This document shows positions 14,552 to 20,890 of a stretch of DNA of 20,890 nt, piece after piece. Origin of the DNA: CAZCVI01 sp964502145 (GTDB lineage Bacteria > Acidobacteriota > Aminicenantia > UBA2199). Within the stretch, counting starts at the first letter, position 1, and each line of letters begins with the position of its first letter. Where the stretch lies: the NCBI GenBank assembly GCA_964502145.1, contig CAZCVI010000115.1, positions 1 to 20,890 of the forward strand. Direction: 5' to 3'. The translations under genes and the position numbers were made by a program. The notes under the pieces were generated by a model. That model did no database searches, had not been told where the DNA came from, and saw only the letters and a program-made list of their open reading frames with translations.

Positions 14552-16840
14552 TTACCGGACAATAAATGCGATCTTGTCGATTACTTGACCGGCTTGTTTG
14601 ATGGTCAGCGTGTGGTCGCCTCTTTGTAATTGCCAAACGGGGGATTGGGGGAAAGGAACTCGTTTGTAAAGTTGATTATTGATATAATATTCGACTGTTT
14701 CGCCCGGATTGAAGCCCATCACCGTAAAAGAGATTTGTTGGTTTGTGAGTGGGATAGCGTCGGAAATAGAGAAAAAATCGCCTTGTTGCGGAAAGGAAAT
14801 TTTTTTCACCGCATCTGTTTTGATGTTCATATTTTCTGCGGTATGGGTTCTGATCGCCCAATCGCGGAACAATTCCGGGTAACGGGTCATTAATCTTCCG
14901 TTCTCCATGATATGCCAAGAACAAATCTGTTTAGGAGCATGGGTCGCGGCGAAATACTCCTCTACCCGGTTGGGGCAACTTGGCGAAGGCAGTTCTCCCG
15001 AAAGAGAACAGACCGATTGTTTTATCATTCCCGGGGGGTGAGGGACCGTACCCGTGGTCCAATCTTTTTGAATAGCCAGGAAAATATCTCTTAAAATAGT
15101 GGCGGCACTACCCGTATCCGAAGTATCCTGCATATTCTTTCCCGACGGATTACCCATCCAGACGCCCACGGTAAAACGGGAGTTGACCCCCACTGCCCAT
15201 TTGTCGCGGAACCCTTTGGATGTGCCTGTTTTAATGGCAATGGGAAAGGGCAGGTTCATCGAGGAGTCGTAACCAAAAGAAGCAAAACGAGCCGATGGGT
15301 CCGCCAGGATATCCCAGATTAAATAAGCGGTGACCGGATCAAAGATCGTCGTGTTGCTAATCGGTTCATTTTTAATAAATGCCGGGCTATACAGAATACC
15401 ATTGTTGGCAAAGGCCGAATAGGCCGCAGTCAGGTTTAGCAAGCGCACTTCACCCGAACCCAGTGCAATCGTCTCGCCATAAAAGCCCGGATCGGAATTA
15501 AGCGAGGTAAAGCCAGCCAGGTTAAGTTTTTCAATCACGTGGCGCGGTGTCAGTTTCATCGCCAGATAAAAGGCCGGGATATTGTAAGAACATGCCAGGG
15601 CATTACGGAGACGCAAGGGACCGTGTTCCCTGCCATCATGATTCTTGGGAAAGAACCCGCCCCGTGAAGGAAACTTGATATCGGGTAAAATAGTGGCCGG
15701 AGTGTACCCCGATTCCAGGGCCAGACCGTAAACAAAGGGTTTTAAAGTTGAGCCCGGTTGCCGCAATGCAACTGCCAGATTAACATTGCCCGCTGCTTCC
15801 TGGTTGAAATAATCCGGTGCGCCCAAAAAACCAATGACTTGATGGTTGCTGTTGTCGATAATGACTACTGCGGCAGAGGTCACATCGTAAGAAGCCAAGC
15901 GCACGATATGTTCGCGCACAATACCTTCCATATCTTTCTGGATATCATAGTCCAGTGTTGTATAGACTTGTTCTGGGAGTTCTTTGTTTGCAAATCGTTC
16001 TTTAACCAGATCAATAAAGTGTGGTGCCAGGAAAGGGAAGCGGTTCATTTGAAAGGAAATGCCCTCACTACGGGCGCGTTGGTATTCGTCGTTGGAAATA
16101 TGGTTCCGTTGCTTGAATATTTCCAATATTTTCTGCCACCGTTGTTTTAATAGGTTCATATGTTTGGCTGGGTTGTAGCGGGAGGGGGATTTTGGAATCA
16201 GGGCTAGGTAAATCGCCTGGTTCAGTGATAATTGCGAGGGGTCTTTGCCAAAATAAAAACGGGCGGCCTGTTTGACCCCGTAAATCATATTACCAAAAGG
16301 TAAACGGTTGAGATAGGCTTCCAGAATCTCCGTTTTGGATAGATGCATCTCGAATTTTATAGCCCCGAAGACTTCCGAGACCTTGTTAAAAATAGTGCGA
16401 TTTTGATGGTGGTACACCAGTTTAACTGTTTGCATTGTGATTGTGGACCCACCCGAAACAATACCTTTGCCCCTGATGTTCTGCCACAGGGCGCGACCCA
16501 GCGAGGAGAGCACCACGCCGTGGTGATTATAAAAAGATTTGTCCTCGATTAACACAATAGCACGCAAGAAATGGGGTGATACCTCCGATATGCCGCACGG
16601 TTTTGAATAGGTTTCATCTTCTGAGAAGTAGGTGCGGAGTGGTTTGCCATTGCGATCATAAAACGTTGTGGAATAATTCGTACTGGCCAACGTATCGGCA
16701 TCAAAGGAAGCGAAATAGATCACACCTGTCACCAGAAGAACCAGTAAGGTAATCGTAATCACCAGACGTTTTTTTGTTCTCGTAAAAAAGCGGAATATCT
16801 TCATTGGTAAATGGTTCTTTGTTTTTTTAATTTCAGTCAT
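14552..16840 (-). CDS. pbpC: penicillin-binding protein 1C (bifunctional transglycosylase/transpeptidase)
   Basis: 762 residues from the chosen ATG. A membrane anchor at about 25-44 (RLVITITLLVLLVTGVIYFA) is followed by a family 51 glycosyltransferase domain (IEDKSFYNHHG with catalytic E99; GGSTITMQ). The transpeptidase domain has S364-T-L-K367, S418-Y-N420 and K537-T-G-T540. The C-terminal domain ends VWQLQRGDHTLTIKQAGQ, as in PBP1C. It polymerises and cross-links periplasmic peptidoglycan. The alpha-2-macroglobulin partner often next to pbpC is absent here. The frame stays open to a GTG at 16861, but a -10 box lies at 16855-16850, so that start cannot be on the transcript. ATG 16840 (nearly leaderless) or ATG 16804 (leader about 40 nt) are the real options. 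Neither has a good ribosome site. Confidence 0.95.
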   Translation of the reverse strand: MTEIKKTKNHLPMKIFRFFTRTKKRLVITITLLVLLVTGVIYFASFDADTLASTNYSTTFYDRNGKPLRTYFSEDETYSKPCGISEVSPHFLRAIVLIEDKSFYNHHGVVLSSLGRALWQNIRGKGIVSGGSTITMQTVKLVYHHQNRTIFNKVSEVFGAIKFEMHLSKTEILEAYLNRLPFGNMIYGVKQAARFYFGKDPSQLSLNQAIYLALIPKSPSRYNPAKHMNLLKQRWQKILEIFKQRNHISNDEYQRARSEGISFQMNRFPFLAPHFIDLVKERFANKELPEQVYTTLDYDIQKDMEGIVREHIVRLASYDVTSAAVVIIDNSNHQVIGFLGAPDYFNQEAAGNVNLAVALRQPGSTLKPFVYGLALESGYTPATILPDIKFPSRGGFFPKNHDGREHGPLRLRNALACSYNIPAFYLAMKLTPRHVIEKLNLAGFTSLNSDPGFYGETIALGSGEVRLLNLTAAYSAFANNGILYSPAFIKNEPISNTTIFDPVTAYLIWDILADPSARFASFGYDSSMNLPFPIAIKTGTSKGFRDKWAVGVNSRFTVGVWMGNPSGKNMQDTSDTGSAATILRDIFLAIQKDWTTGTVPHPPGMIKQSVCSLSGELPSPSCPNRVEEYFAATHAPKQICSWHIMENGRLMTRYPELFRDWAIRTHTAENMNIKTDAVKKISFPQQGDFFSISDAIPLTNQQISFTVMGFNPGETVEYYINNQLYKRVPFPQSPVWQLQRGDHTLTIKQAGQVIDKIAFIVR

Positions 16841-16849
16841 AATACAGCT

Positions 16850-16878
16850 ATTATAAGCCACAAGAAGGAATTTTTCAA
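16850..16878 (-). promoter_or_regulatory. promoter of pbpC
   Basis: On the minus strand TTGAAA (16878-16873), 17 nt, then TATAAT (16855-16850). The transcript would begin near 16843, only about 3 nt before the ATG at 16840, so translation from that ATG would be leaderless. Confidence 0.65.
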
Positions 16879-16922
16879 CATGGCAGCTATCCCTGAATCC
16901 ACCGCCAAGGTTCTGAAAAAAA

Positions 16923-17027
16923 CTGGACTATCTGGACATACTGGACATACTGGACTAACTGGACTTCACAAAACCTGTAAATTTTGTCCAGCTTGTCCAG
17001 TAAGTCCAGTATGTCCAGATAGTCCAG
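16923..17027. repeat. modular inverted repeat of 9-bp units (five per arm)
   Basis: The left arm (16923-16964) is five CTGGAC blocks separated by TAT, ATA, ATA and TAA. The right arm (16986-17027) is five GTCCAG blocks separated by CTT, TAA, TAT and ATA. Each step is exactly 9 bp. The outer 24 bp of the arms are perfectly complementary; further in, only the six-base blocks still match. The 21-nt centre is AT-rich. The octamer TGAATCCA occurs on both sides (16894-16901 and 17066-17073). It occupies the otherwise gene-free stretch between the pbpC promoter and the promoter at 17089. Confidence 0.9.
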
Positions 17028-17088
17028 CTTGCCGCGGTTATCCGTGGTAGTTCTAAAAATGGTGGTGAATCCAAGCCAAAGCATCGGT

Positions 17089-17117
17089 TTGCATAATTTT
17101 CTTGTTTCTGTTAAAAT
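17089..17117 (+). promoter_or_regulatory. sigma-70 promoter upstream of kynureninase-like stub
   Basis: TTGCAT (17089-17094), 17 nt, TAAAAT (17112-17117). A transcript would start near 17124, about 10 nt before the ATG of the stub, and could continue into the serine hydrolase gene at 17275. Confidence 0.5.
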
Positions 17118-17133
17118 CAAAGCACGGGTAATC

Positions 17134-17235
17134 ATGACGAATTCATTTCAATTCACTGACTCATATGCATTGAACATGGATAGAGAAGACTTTCTGACAT
17201 GTTTTAGAAAGCGTTATTATATCCCGGAGAATTAG
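17134..17235 (+). pseudogene. 33-codon stub resembling the N-terminus of kynureninase
   Basis: The frame encodes 33 residues including FTDSYALNMDREDFLTCFRK and ending RYYIPEN before TAG. Kynureninases begin with this pattern: an aromatic/acidic start, A-x-x-[LM]D-x-x-D, then L..FR..F.IP, shortly before the YFCGNSLG motif. Here a stop comes right after IPEN, and no later kynureninase sequence follows before the next gene. It is either a truncated kynU remnant with its promoter still in place or a small gene that resembles it by chance. The similarity is from memory and short. Confidence 0.4.
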
Positions 17236-17274
17236 CAGTAAGCAATTTAATAAATAATGAATAAAGGAAAAAAA

Positions 17275-18453
17275 ATGAAAAAGATTTATCTGTTATTGGT
17301 GTTAATGGTTTTTATTATTGGATTTACACAGATTTCTTGTAAACAAGAAGAGGTCGATGCCAATCTCTACACATACCGTGTCCCGGTACAAAGGGAAGAT
17401 GGTTGGGCTGTGGGTCGCTTAAATCAATATGGTATTGATGTCAGGCCGATAGAGGAAATGATCCGGGGGATCAAAAACAATCAATACCTCAATATTCATA
17501 GCGTGTTAATTATCAAAGACAATGCTCTATTATTGGAAGAATATTTCCCTGGCAAAGACTATGATGGTACTGATGTGGTATACGATTGGAATGTCGCTCA
17601 TTTCCAAGCTTCCTGTAGCAAAAGCATTACTTCCGCCTGTATTGGTATCGCTATAGACCGCGGTTTGTTTGCCATTCCCGGTAGCGGCCCAGGAAATTCG
17701 CGCGAAACTGCCTTAAATAGAAAAATGATTGAGTTCTTCCCCCAATATACCGATATCCAATGGTCCGAAAGAAAACAACGCATCTCCCTACAACATATGC
17801 TGACCATGTCTACAGGCATTCGTTGGGACGAAAGCACCTATTCCTATCTGGATTCAAGAAGTGACCACTATAAGATGTTTAACAGTGCCGATGCCTCCCG
17901 TTTCATGTTGGAATTGGAACAAATCCATGAACCAGGCACCATATTTAGCTATAGTAGTGGTGTCACCTTTCTGCTTGGAGCAGTACTCAAGCAGGTTTCG
18001 TCGTTGCCTGTCGATGATTTTGCCAAACAGTATCTTTTCGACCCCCTCGGCATTTCGGATGTTTCTTGGTTGCATGTAGACGATGGGAGCGTCCTGGCCG
18101 GTGGTGGGTGTTATCTTCGGCCCCGCGATATGGCAAAACTAGGACAATTGTATTTGATGGGTGGGGTCTGGAATGGGAACCGTATCATCTCTGCGGAGTG
18201 GATTAACGAATCCAGCCGAAAACGTTTTGATGTCTATGCCAATGGCACGGGTTACGGTTACCAGTGGTGGACCAACCAATTTAGAGCTAACGGTCAGACT
18301 ATCCATGCCTTTTCTGCCGAAGGTTGGGGCGGGCAGTTTATTTATGTTTTTCCCTCATTGAACATGGTGGTCGTTTTCACTGGCGGTAATTTCGCGGGCG
18401 CTCATCCAGTTAATGATATGGTGGCTCGCCACATATTACCCGCTGCTCTTTAA
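17275..18453 (+). CDS. beta-lactamase-fold serine hydrolase (class C / PBP4* type), probable lipoprotein
   Basis: 392 residues from the chosen start. MKKIYLLLVLMVFIIGFTQISC is an export signal; C22 could be lipidated, though Gln at -3 makes the lipobox imperfect. The fold of PF00144 is clear: S113-C-S-K116 nucleophile motif in QASCSKSITSACIGIAIDRG, Y226-S-S in FSYSSGVTFLLGAVL (more often YSN), DPLGISDVSW, GGGCYLRPRDMAKLGQLYL and the C-terminal GWGGQFIYVFPSLNMVVVFTGG. Such proteins act in the periplasm as esterases, DD-peptidases or amide hydrolases; the substrate cannot be told. An in-frame ATG at 17257 exists, but AAAGGA at 17263-17268 is well placed for the ATG at 17275. Confidence 0.88.
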   Translation: MKKIYLLLVLMVFIIGFTQISCKQEEVDANLYTYRVPVQREDGWAVGRLNQYGIDVRPIEEMIRGIKNNQYLNIHSVLIIKDNALLLEEYFPGKDYDGTDVVYDWNVAHFQASCSKSITSACIGIAIDRGLFAIPGSGPGNSRETALNRKMIEFFPQYTDIQWSERKQRISLQHMLTMSTGIRWDESTYSYLDSRSDHYKMFNSADASRFMLELEQIHEPGTIFSYSSGVTFLLGAVLKQVSSLPVDDFAKQYLFDPLGISDVSWLHVDDGSVLAGGGCYLRPRDMAKLGQLYLMGGVWNGNRIISAEWINESSRKRFDVYANGTGYGYQWWTNQFRANGQTIHAFSAEGWGGQFIYVFPSLNMVVVFTGGNFAGAHPVNDMVARHILPAAL

Positions 18454-18560
18454 GACTGCTTCTTTAAAGCTGAAAAAATAGCCAGAGAAACAGAGTACCA
18501 GCCGTATGAAAACATTACAAAAAAGGTAATAATTGATGTGGAAAAAATTTGCGGAAACAA

Positions 18561-18589
18561 TTGCTTTTTAATGCGGAATATAGTATATT
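18561..18589 (+). promoter_or_regulatory. putative promoter of hybrid histidine kinase
   Basis: TTGCTT (18561-18566), 17 nt, TATATT (18584-18589). The transcript would start near 18596, just before the GAGGT ribosome site at 18601-18605. Confidence 0.4.
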
Positions 18590-18615
18590 AAAATATTAAC
18601 GAGGTATTAAATACA

Positions 18616-20148
18616 TTGGAAAAGAGAACGGTTTTCTTTTCAATTATTGTTATATTTATCTTGGTCTTTTGGGAAGTATGGCATTATTTGTCGATGCCAT
18701 CTTTTTTTTCCCAGCACAGCCATTTTTCCCTACAATTGCTAGCTTTGCTGCTGGGGGTCACGGTCTTTATTCTTTGGAAATATATTCGCAAACGCTTCAC
18801 ACATAAACTGGAAACAGTTGTAGCAGAACGAACGGTAGCGCTGTTGGCAGCTAAAAACGAAGCGGAAAACGGCAGCCGCGCCAGATCAGAGTTCCTGGCT
18901 AACATGAGCCATGAAATCCGCACGCCTCTCAACGGTATTATTGGCATGACGGACCTGACACTGGAATCGGATCTTTCTGCGGAACAACGGGGAAATTTGG
19001 AATTAGTTAAATATTCCGCCAATGAATTGTTGATTATAGTCAATGATATCTTAGATTTCTCTAAAATTGATGCAGGACACCTCGTACTGGAATCGGTAGA
19101 TTTTTGTATCTCGGAACGGGTCCGGGAAGTGCTCCGGTTGCTGTCCACCCATGCAAATAAAAAAAAAATCCTCTTAAAATCCTTCATTTACCCGGATGTG
19201 CCGGATAAGATCAGGGGGGATCCGGTCCGTATCAGCCAAGTGTTGCTGAACCTTGTGGGAAACGCGATTAAATTTACCGAGAAAGGCGAAGTAATGCTGA
19301 CTATTACATTGGACCCGGACCAACCTGCTCCAATTCTACCCAATGCAGAATATATCAACCTGAAGTTTGCCATTTCCGACACGGGCATAGGTGTTTCAAA
19401 GGAGAAAAAGAAAGTGATCTTCAATGCCTTTTCCCAGGCCGATGCTTCTACTACCCGGAAATTCGGTGGCACAGGGTTGGGTCTCACTATCTCCTCGCGG
19501 TTAGTGGCAGCGATGAAAGGGGACTTAAAAGTGGAGAGCCCTGCCAATCCAAAATTTTATTCAACCCAGGGAGATGTTGACCCGCAGAATGAATTGTCCA
19601 GCGATACGGTTAATAATTGTGGTGGTCCGGGTTCTATTTTTTATTTTACCATTCCTTGTATTCTTGCCACGCAGGATTCTACTTGCCCGGAGAAAAACGA
19701 GGGGCGTGCAGTGACAGCGATGCCAGAACCACCGCAGCAATTAAATTGCTTGGTGGCGGAAGATAACCCGGTGAACCAGAAATTGGTGAATCGAATGTTA
19801 GGCAAACTGGGCCACCATACTGTTATGGTCAACAATGGCCGGGAAGTGGTAGAGCATTTCAAAACCTCTTTTTTCGACGTGATTCTCATGGATATTGAGA
19901 TGCCGGAAATGGGGGGCATAGAAGCTACAAAAATAATCCGTGAACTGGAACGGGAACGTTCAAATGCTGGAAATTCTTTCTTGCCTATTCCTATCATCGC
20001 CTTAACCGCCCATGCCATGAAAGGAGACCGCGAACGATTCTTAAAATCAGGTATGGATGGTTATGTTTCAAAACCCATCATGTTAAAAGAACTGGTACAG
20101 GCTATCGCATGCATCGGGCCTTTTATCCAGGGAAATAAAAGAAATTAA
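18616..20148 (+). CDS. hybrid sensor histidine kinase with receiver domain
   Basis: 510 residues. Two membrane helices (about 7-24 and 38-55) enclose a short periplasmic loop of about 13 residues, too small for a sensor domain. A coiled linker follows, then HisKA with H99 in MSHEIRTPLNG. The HATPase has an N-box NLVGNAIKFT, DTGIGV, FNAFSQAD and GGTGLGLTIS. A C-terminal receiver (about 377-500) has the acidic pair E382/D383, phospho-acceptor D426 in ILMDIEMPEMGG and K486. Phosphate passes H99 to D426 and probably on to an unlinked phosphotransfer protein. There is no PAS or HAMP domain. The start is TTG, backed by GAGGT 10 nt upstream; no suitable ATG occurs before the first helix. No cognate regulator is adjacent. 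Confidence 0.92.
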   Translation: MEKRTVFFSIIVIFILVFWEVWHYLSMPSFFSQHSHFSLQLLALLLGVTVFILWKYIRKRFTHKLETVVAERTVALLAAKNEAENGSRARSEFLANMSHEIRTPLNGIIGMTDLTLESDLSAEQRGNLELVKYSANELLIIVNDILDFSKIDAGHLVLESVDFCISERVREVLRLLSTHANKKKILLKSFIYPDVPDKIRGDPVRISQVLLNLVGNAIKFTEKGEVMLTITLDPDQPAPILPNAEYINLKFAISDTGIGVSKEKKKVIFNAFSQADASTTRKFGGTGLGLTISSRLVAAMKGDLKVESPANPKFYSTQGDVDPQNELSSDTVNNCGGPGSIFYFTIPCILATQDSTCPEKNEGRAVTAMPEPPQQLNCLVAEDNPVNQKLVNRMLGKLGHHTVMVNNGREVVEHFKTSFFDVILMDIEMPEMGGIEATKIIRELERERSNAGNSFLPIPIIALTAHAMKGDRERFLKSGMDGYVSKPIMLKELVQAIACIGPFIQGNKRN

Positions 20149-20226
20149 CCACTATAAAATTCCCTCACTCACCTACATTTTAATATGTCCTAAAATAATA
20201 ACACTTTATGACTTAAAAAATGGCAT

Positions 20227-20276
20227 TATAATTGCTTCAATATTATATAGAATATATAAAATGGCGTATATAAAAT
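20227..20276 (+). promoter_or_regulatory. AT-rich upstream region with TATAAT and a 10-bp direct repeat
   Basis: TATAAT lies at 20227-20232 without a clear -35. TATATAAAAT occurs at 20253-20262 and 20267-20276. Either could hold the promoter of the lipoprotein gene at 20307. Confidence 0.3.
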
Positions 20277-20296
20277 CGTATTAAATTGTAAATAAT

Positions 20297-20302
20297 GGAG
20301 GT
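20297..20302 (+). promoter_or_regulatory. ribosome binding site fixing the lipoprotein start
   Basis: GGAGGT lies 4 nt before ATG 20307 and inside a frame that could otherwise open at ATG 20295. The ribosome site itself shows that 20307 is the true start. Confidence 0.75.
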
Positions 20303-20306
20303 AACA

Positions 20307-20693
20307 ATGAATGACAAAAGATTTAAAGCTGTTCTTGTCCTGTTTATGCTTGCGGCGCTTTTTATTTCAGGGTGCAAAAAATCCGCTGATTTGCTGTTGA
20401 CTATTTCCTATTCGCAATGGTCATTGGTCCATGAAACTAACGGAGCTGATACTATTTATCTGAAATTATCCGGGTCAACCCAAGGAGAACGGGTGACGGT
20501 TAAAACCTATGGTGATGGTTTGATTAATGAGTATGAACTCCTATTGAACGCCAATAAAGAATTTGATAGCACCGTGAGCATCGCATTTTCTCACCAGCGT
20601 TACTCACTCCCTGTAAAAATCAGTACCGTGGTGACAGCCGTGGTGAATGGCGAAAGTGTAGCGGTTACACTGGAAAGCGGAAATTTGTATTAA
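20307..20693 (+). CDS. small lipoprotein, function unknown
   Basis: 128 residues. The lipoprotein signal is clear: basic MNDKRFK, hydrophobic AVLVLFMLAALF, lipobox I-S-G-C with C23, then KKS. The mature part is strand-rich (LLLTISYSQWSLVHET, DTIYLKLSGSTQGERVTVKTYGDG, VTAVVNGESVAVTLESGNLY) and reads like a single Ig-like or beta-sandwich domain, anchored to a membrane. Asp is absent at +2; Lys follows the Cys, so outer-membrane targeting is plausible. I recognise no specific family. It is 158 nt downstream of the histidine kinase gene and probably has its own promoter. Confidence 0.8.
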   Translation: MNDKRFKAVLVLFMLAALFISGCKKSADLLLTISYSQWSLVHETNGADTIYLKLSGSTQGERVTVKTYGDGLINEYELLLNANKEFDSTVSIAFSHQRYSLPVKISTVVTAVVNGESVAVTLESGNLY

Positions 20694-20890
20694 GCTTGGC
20701 GTTGCACTTCAAAAAAGTTGCCGATCACTCTTTTTTTTGTTTATCCTTTGCCATAGTATTAATTCAGTTTTTTGGACGGCACTATCCTGCCCCGCCAAAA
20801 AATCTCTCCCCAAAACTATAACCTCTTCATGCCCTAAAAGCAAAATCGCGCCAACAGCAAAAAACCTTGGGCGCAAACCAATGATTTCAA
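20694..20890. other. gene-free tail of the window
   Basis: No supported reading frame or RNA is visible. A run of eight T near 20731-20738 lies downstream of the lipoprotein gene, but no convincing stem precedes it. Confidence 0.4.

Noticed and set aside
16923..17027. Possible CRISPR array because of regular repeats
   Set aside because: Units are 9 bp, inverted about a centre, with 3-bp spacers; CRISPR repeats are longer, direct, with spacers of about 30 bp, and no cas gene is present.
18684..19187. Minus-strand frame of 167 codons opposite the histidine kinase
   Set aside because: Shadow of the kinase frame, with no recognisable domain; the plus strand has all kinase motifs.

Overview
The window comes from a Gram-negative bacterium: it carries a penicillin-binding protein 1C, a HlyD-type adaptor, lipoproteins and periplasm-facing sensors. 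Several families (a hybrid two-component regulator with propeller, receiver and AraC domains; a C39-peptidase ABC exporter with HlyD partner; a DUF6132-like protein) are typical of Bacteroidota. However, many genes have strong Shine-Dalgarno sites, and the promoters look like classical sigma-70 promoters, one a perfect TTGACA-17-TATAAT. Neither is typical of Bacteroidota. I infer another lineage, perhaps Aminicenantes/Acidobacteriota-like or an FCB relative, but the window has no phylogenetic marker that settles this.

Layout. 1-717: decayed ISL3-type transposase. 925-1158 (-): tiny DUF6132-like membrane protein behind a perfect promoter. 1423-3033 (+): hybrid two-component regulator that has lost its kinase core. 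3210-6243 (+): a compact five-gene cluster of small beta-rich protein, trypsin-like protease, second small beta-rich protein, membrane-anchored CHAT (caspase-like) protease with a C-terminal Cys/His domain, and a 46-residue zinc ribbon. It is preceded by a 15-bp direct repeat with 21-bp period just upstream of a -10 element. 6391-8460 (+): large secreted lamin-tail/Ig-like protein. 12729 to 8613 (-): peptide exporter (C39-ABC plus HlyD), then tadA, whose reading frame runs straight through a tRNA-Ser(CGA) gene. 13034-14527 (+): Ycf46-like AAA+ ATPase. 16840-14552 (-): pbpC. 17134-17235 (+): a 33-codon stub resembling the start of kynureninase. 17275-18453 (+): beta-lactamase-fold serine hydrolase. 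18616-20148 (+): hybrid histidine kinase with a TTG start. 20307-20693 (+): small lipoprotein.

Best candidate for an undescribed system: the two-protease cluster at 3210-6243 with its possible operator and the kinase-less regulator beside it. It pairs two unrelated protease folds with two small partners and a membrane anchor, a logic reminiscent of bacterial protease-cascade conflict systems, although no gasdermin or known effector is visible. Also notable are two modular inverted repeats built from 9-bp units (12831-12906 and 16923-17027), each lying between a pair of divergent promoters, and the tadA/tRNA-Ser overlap.
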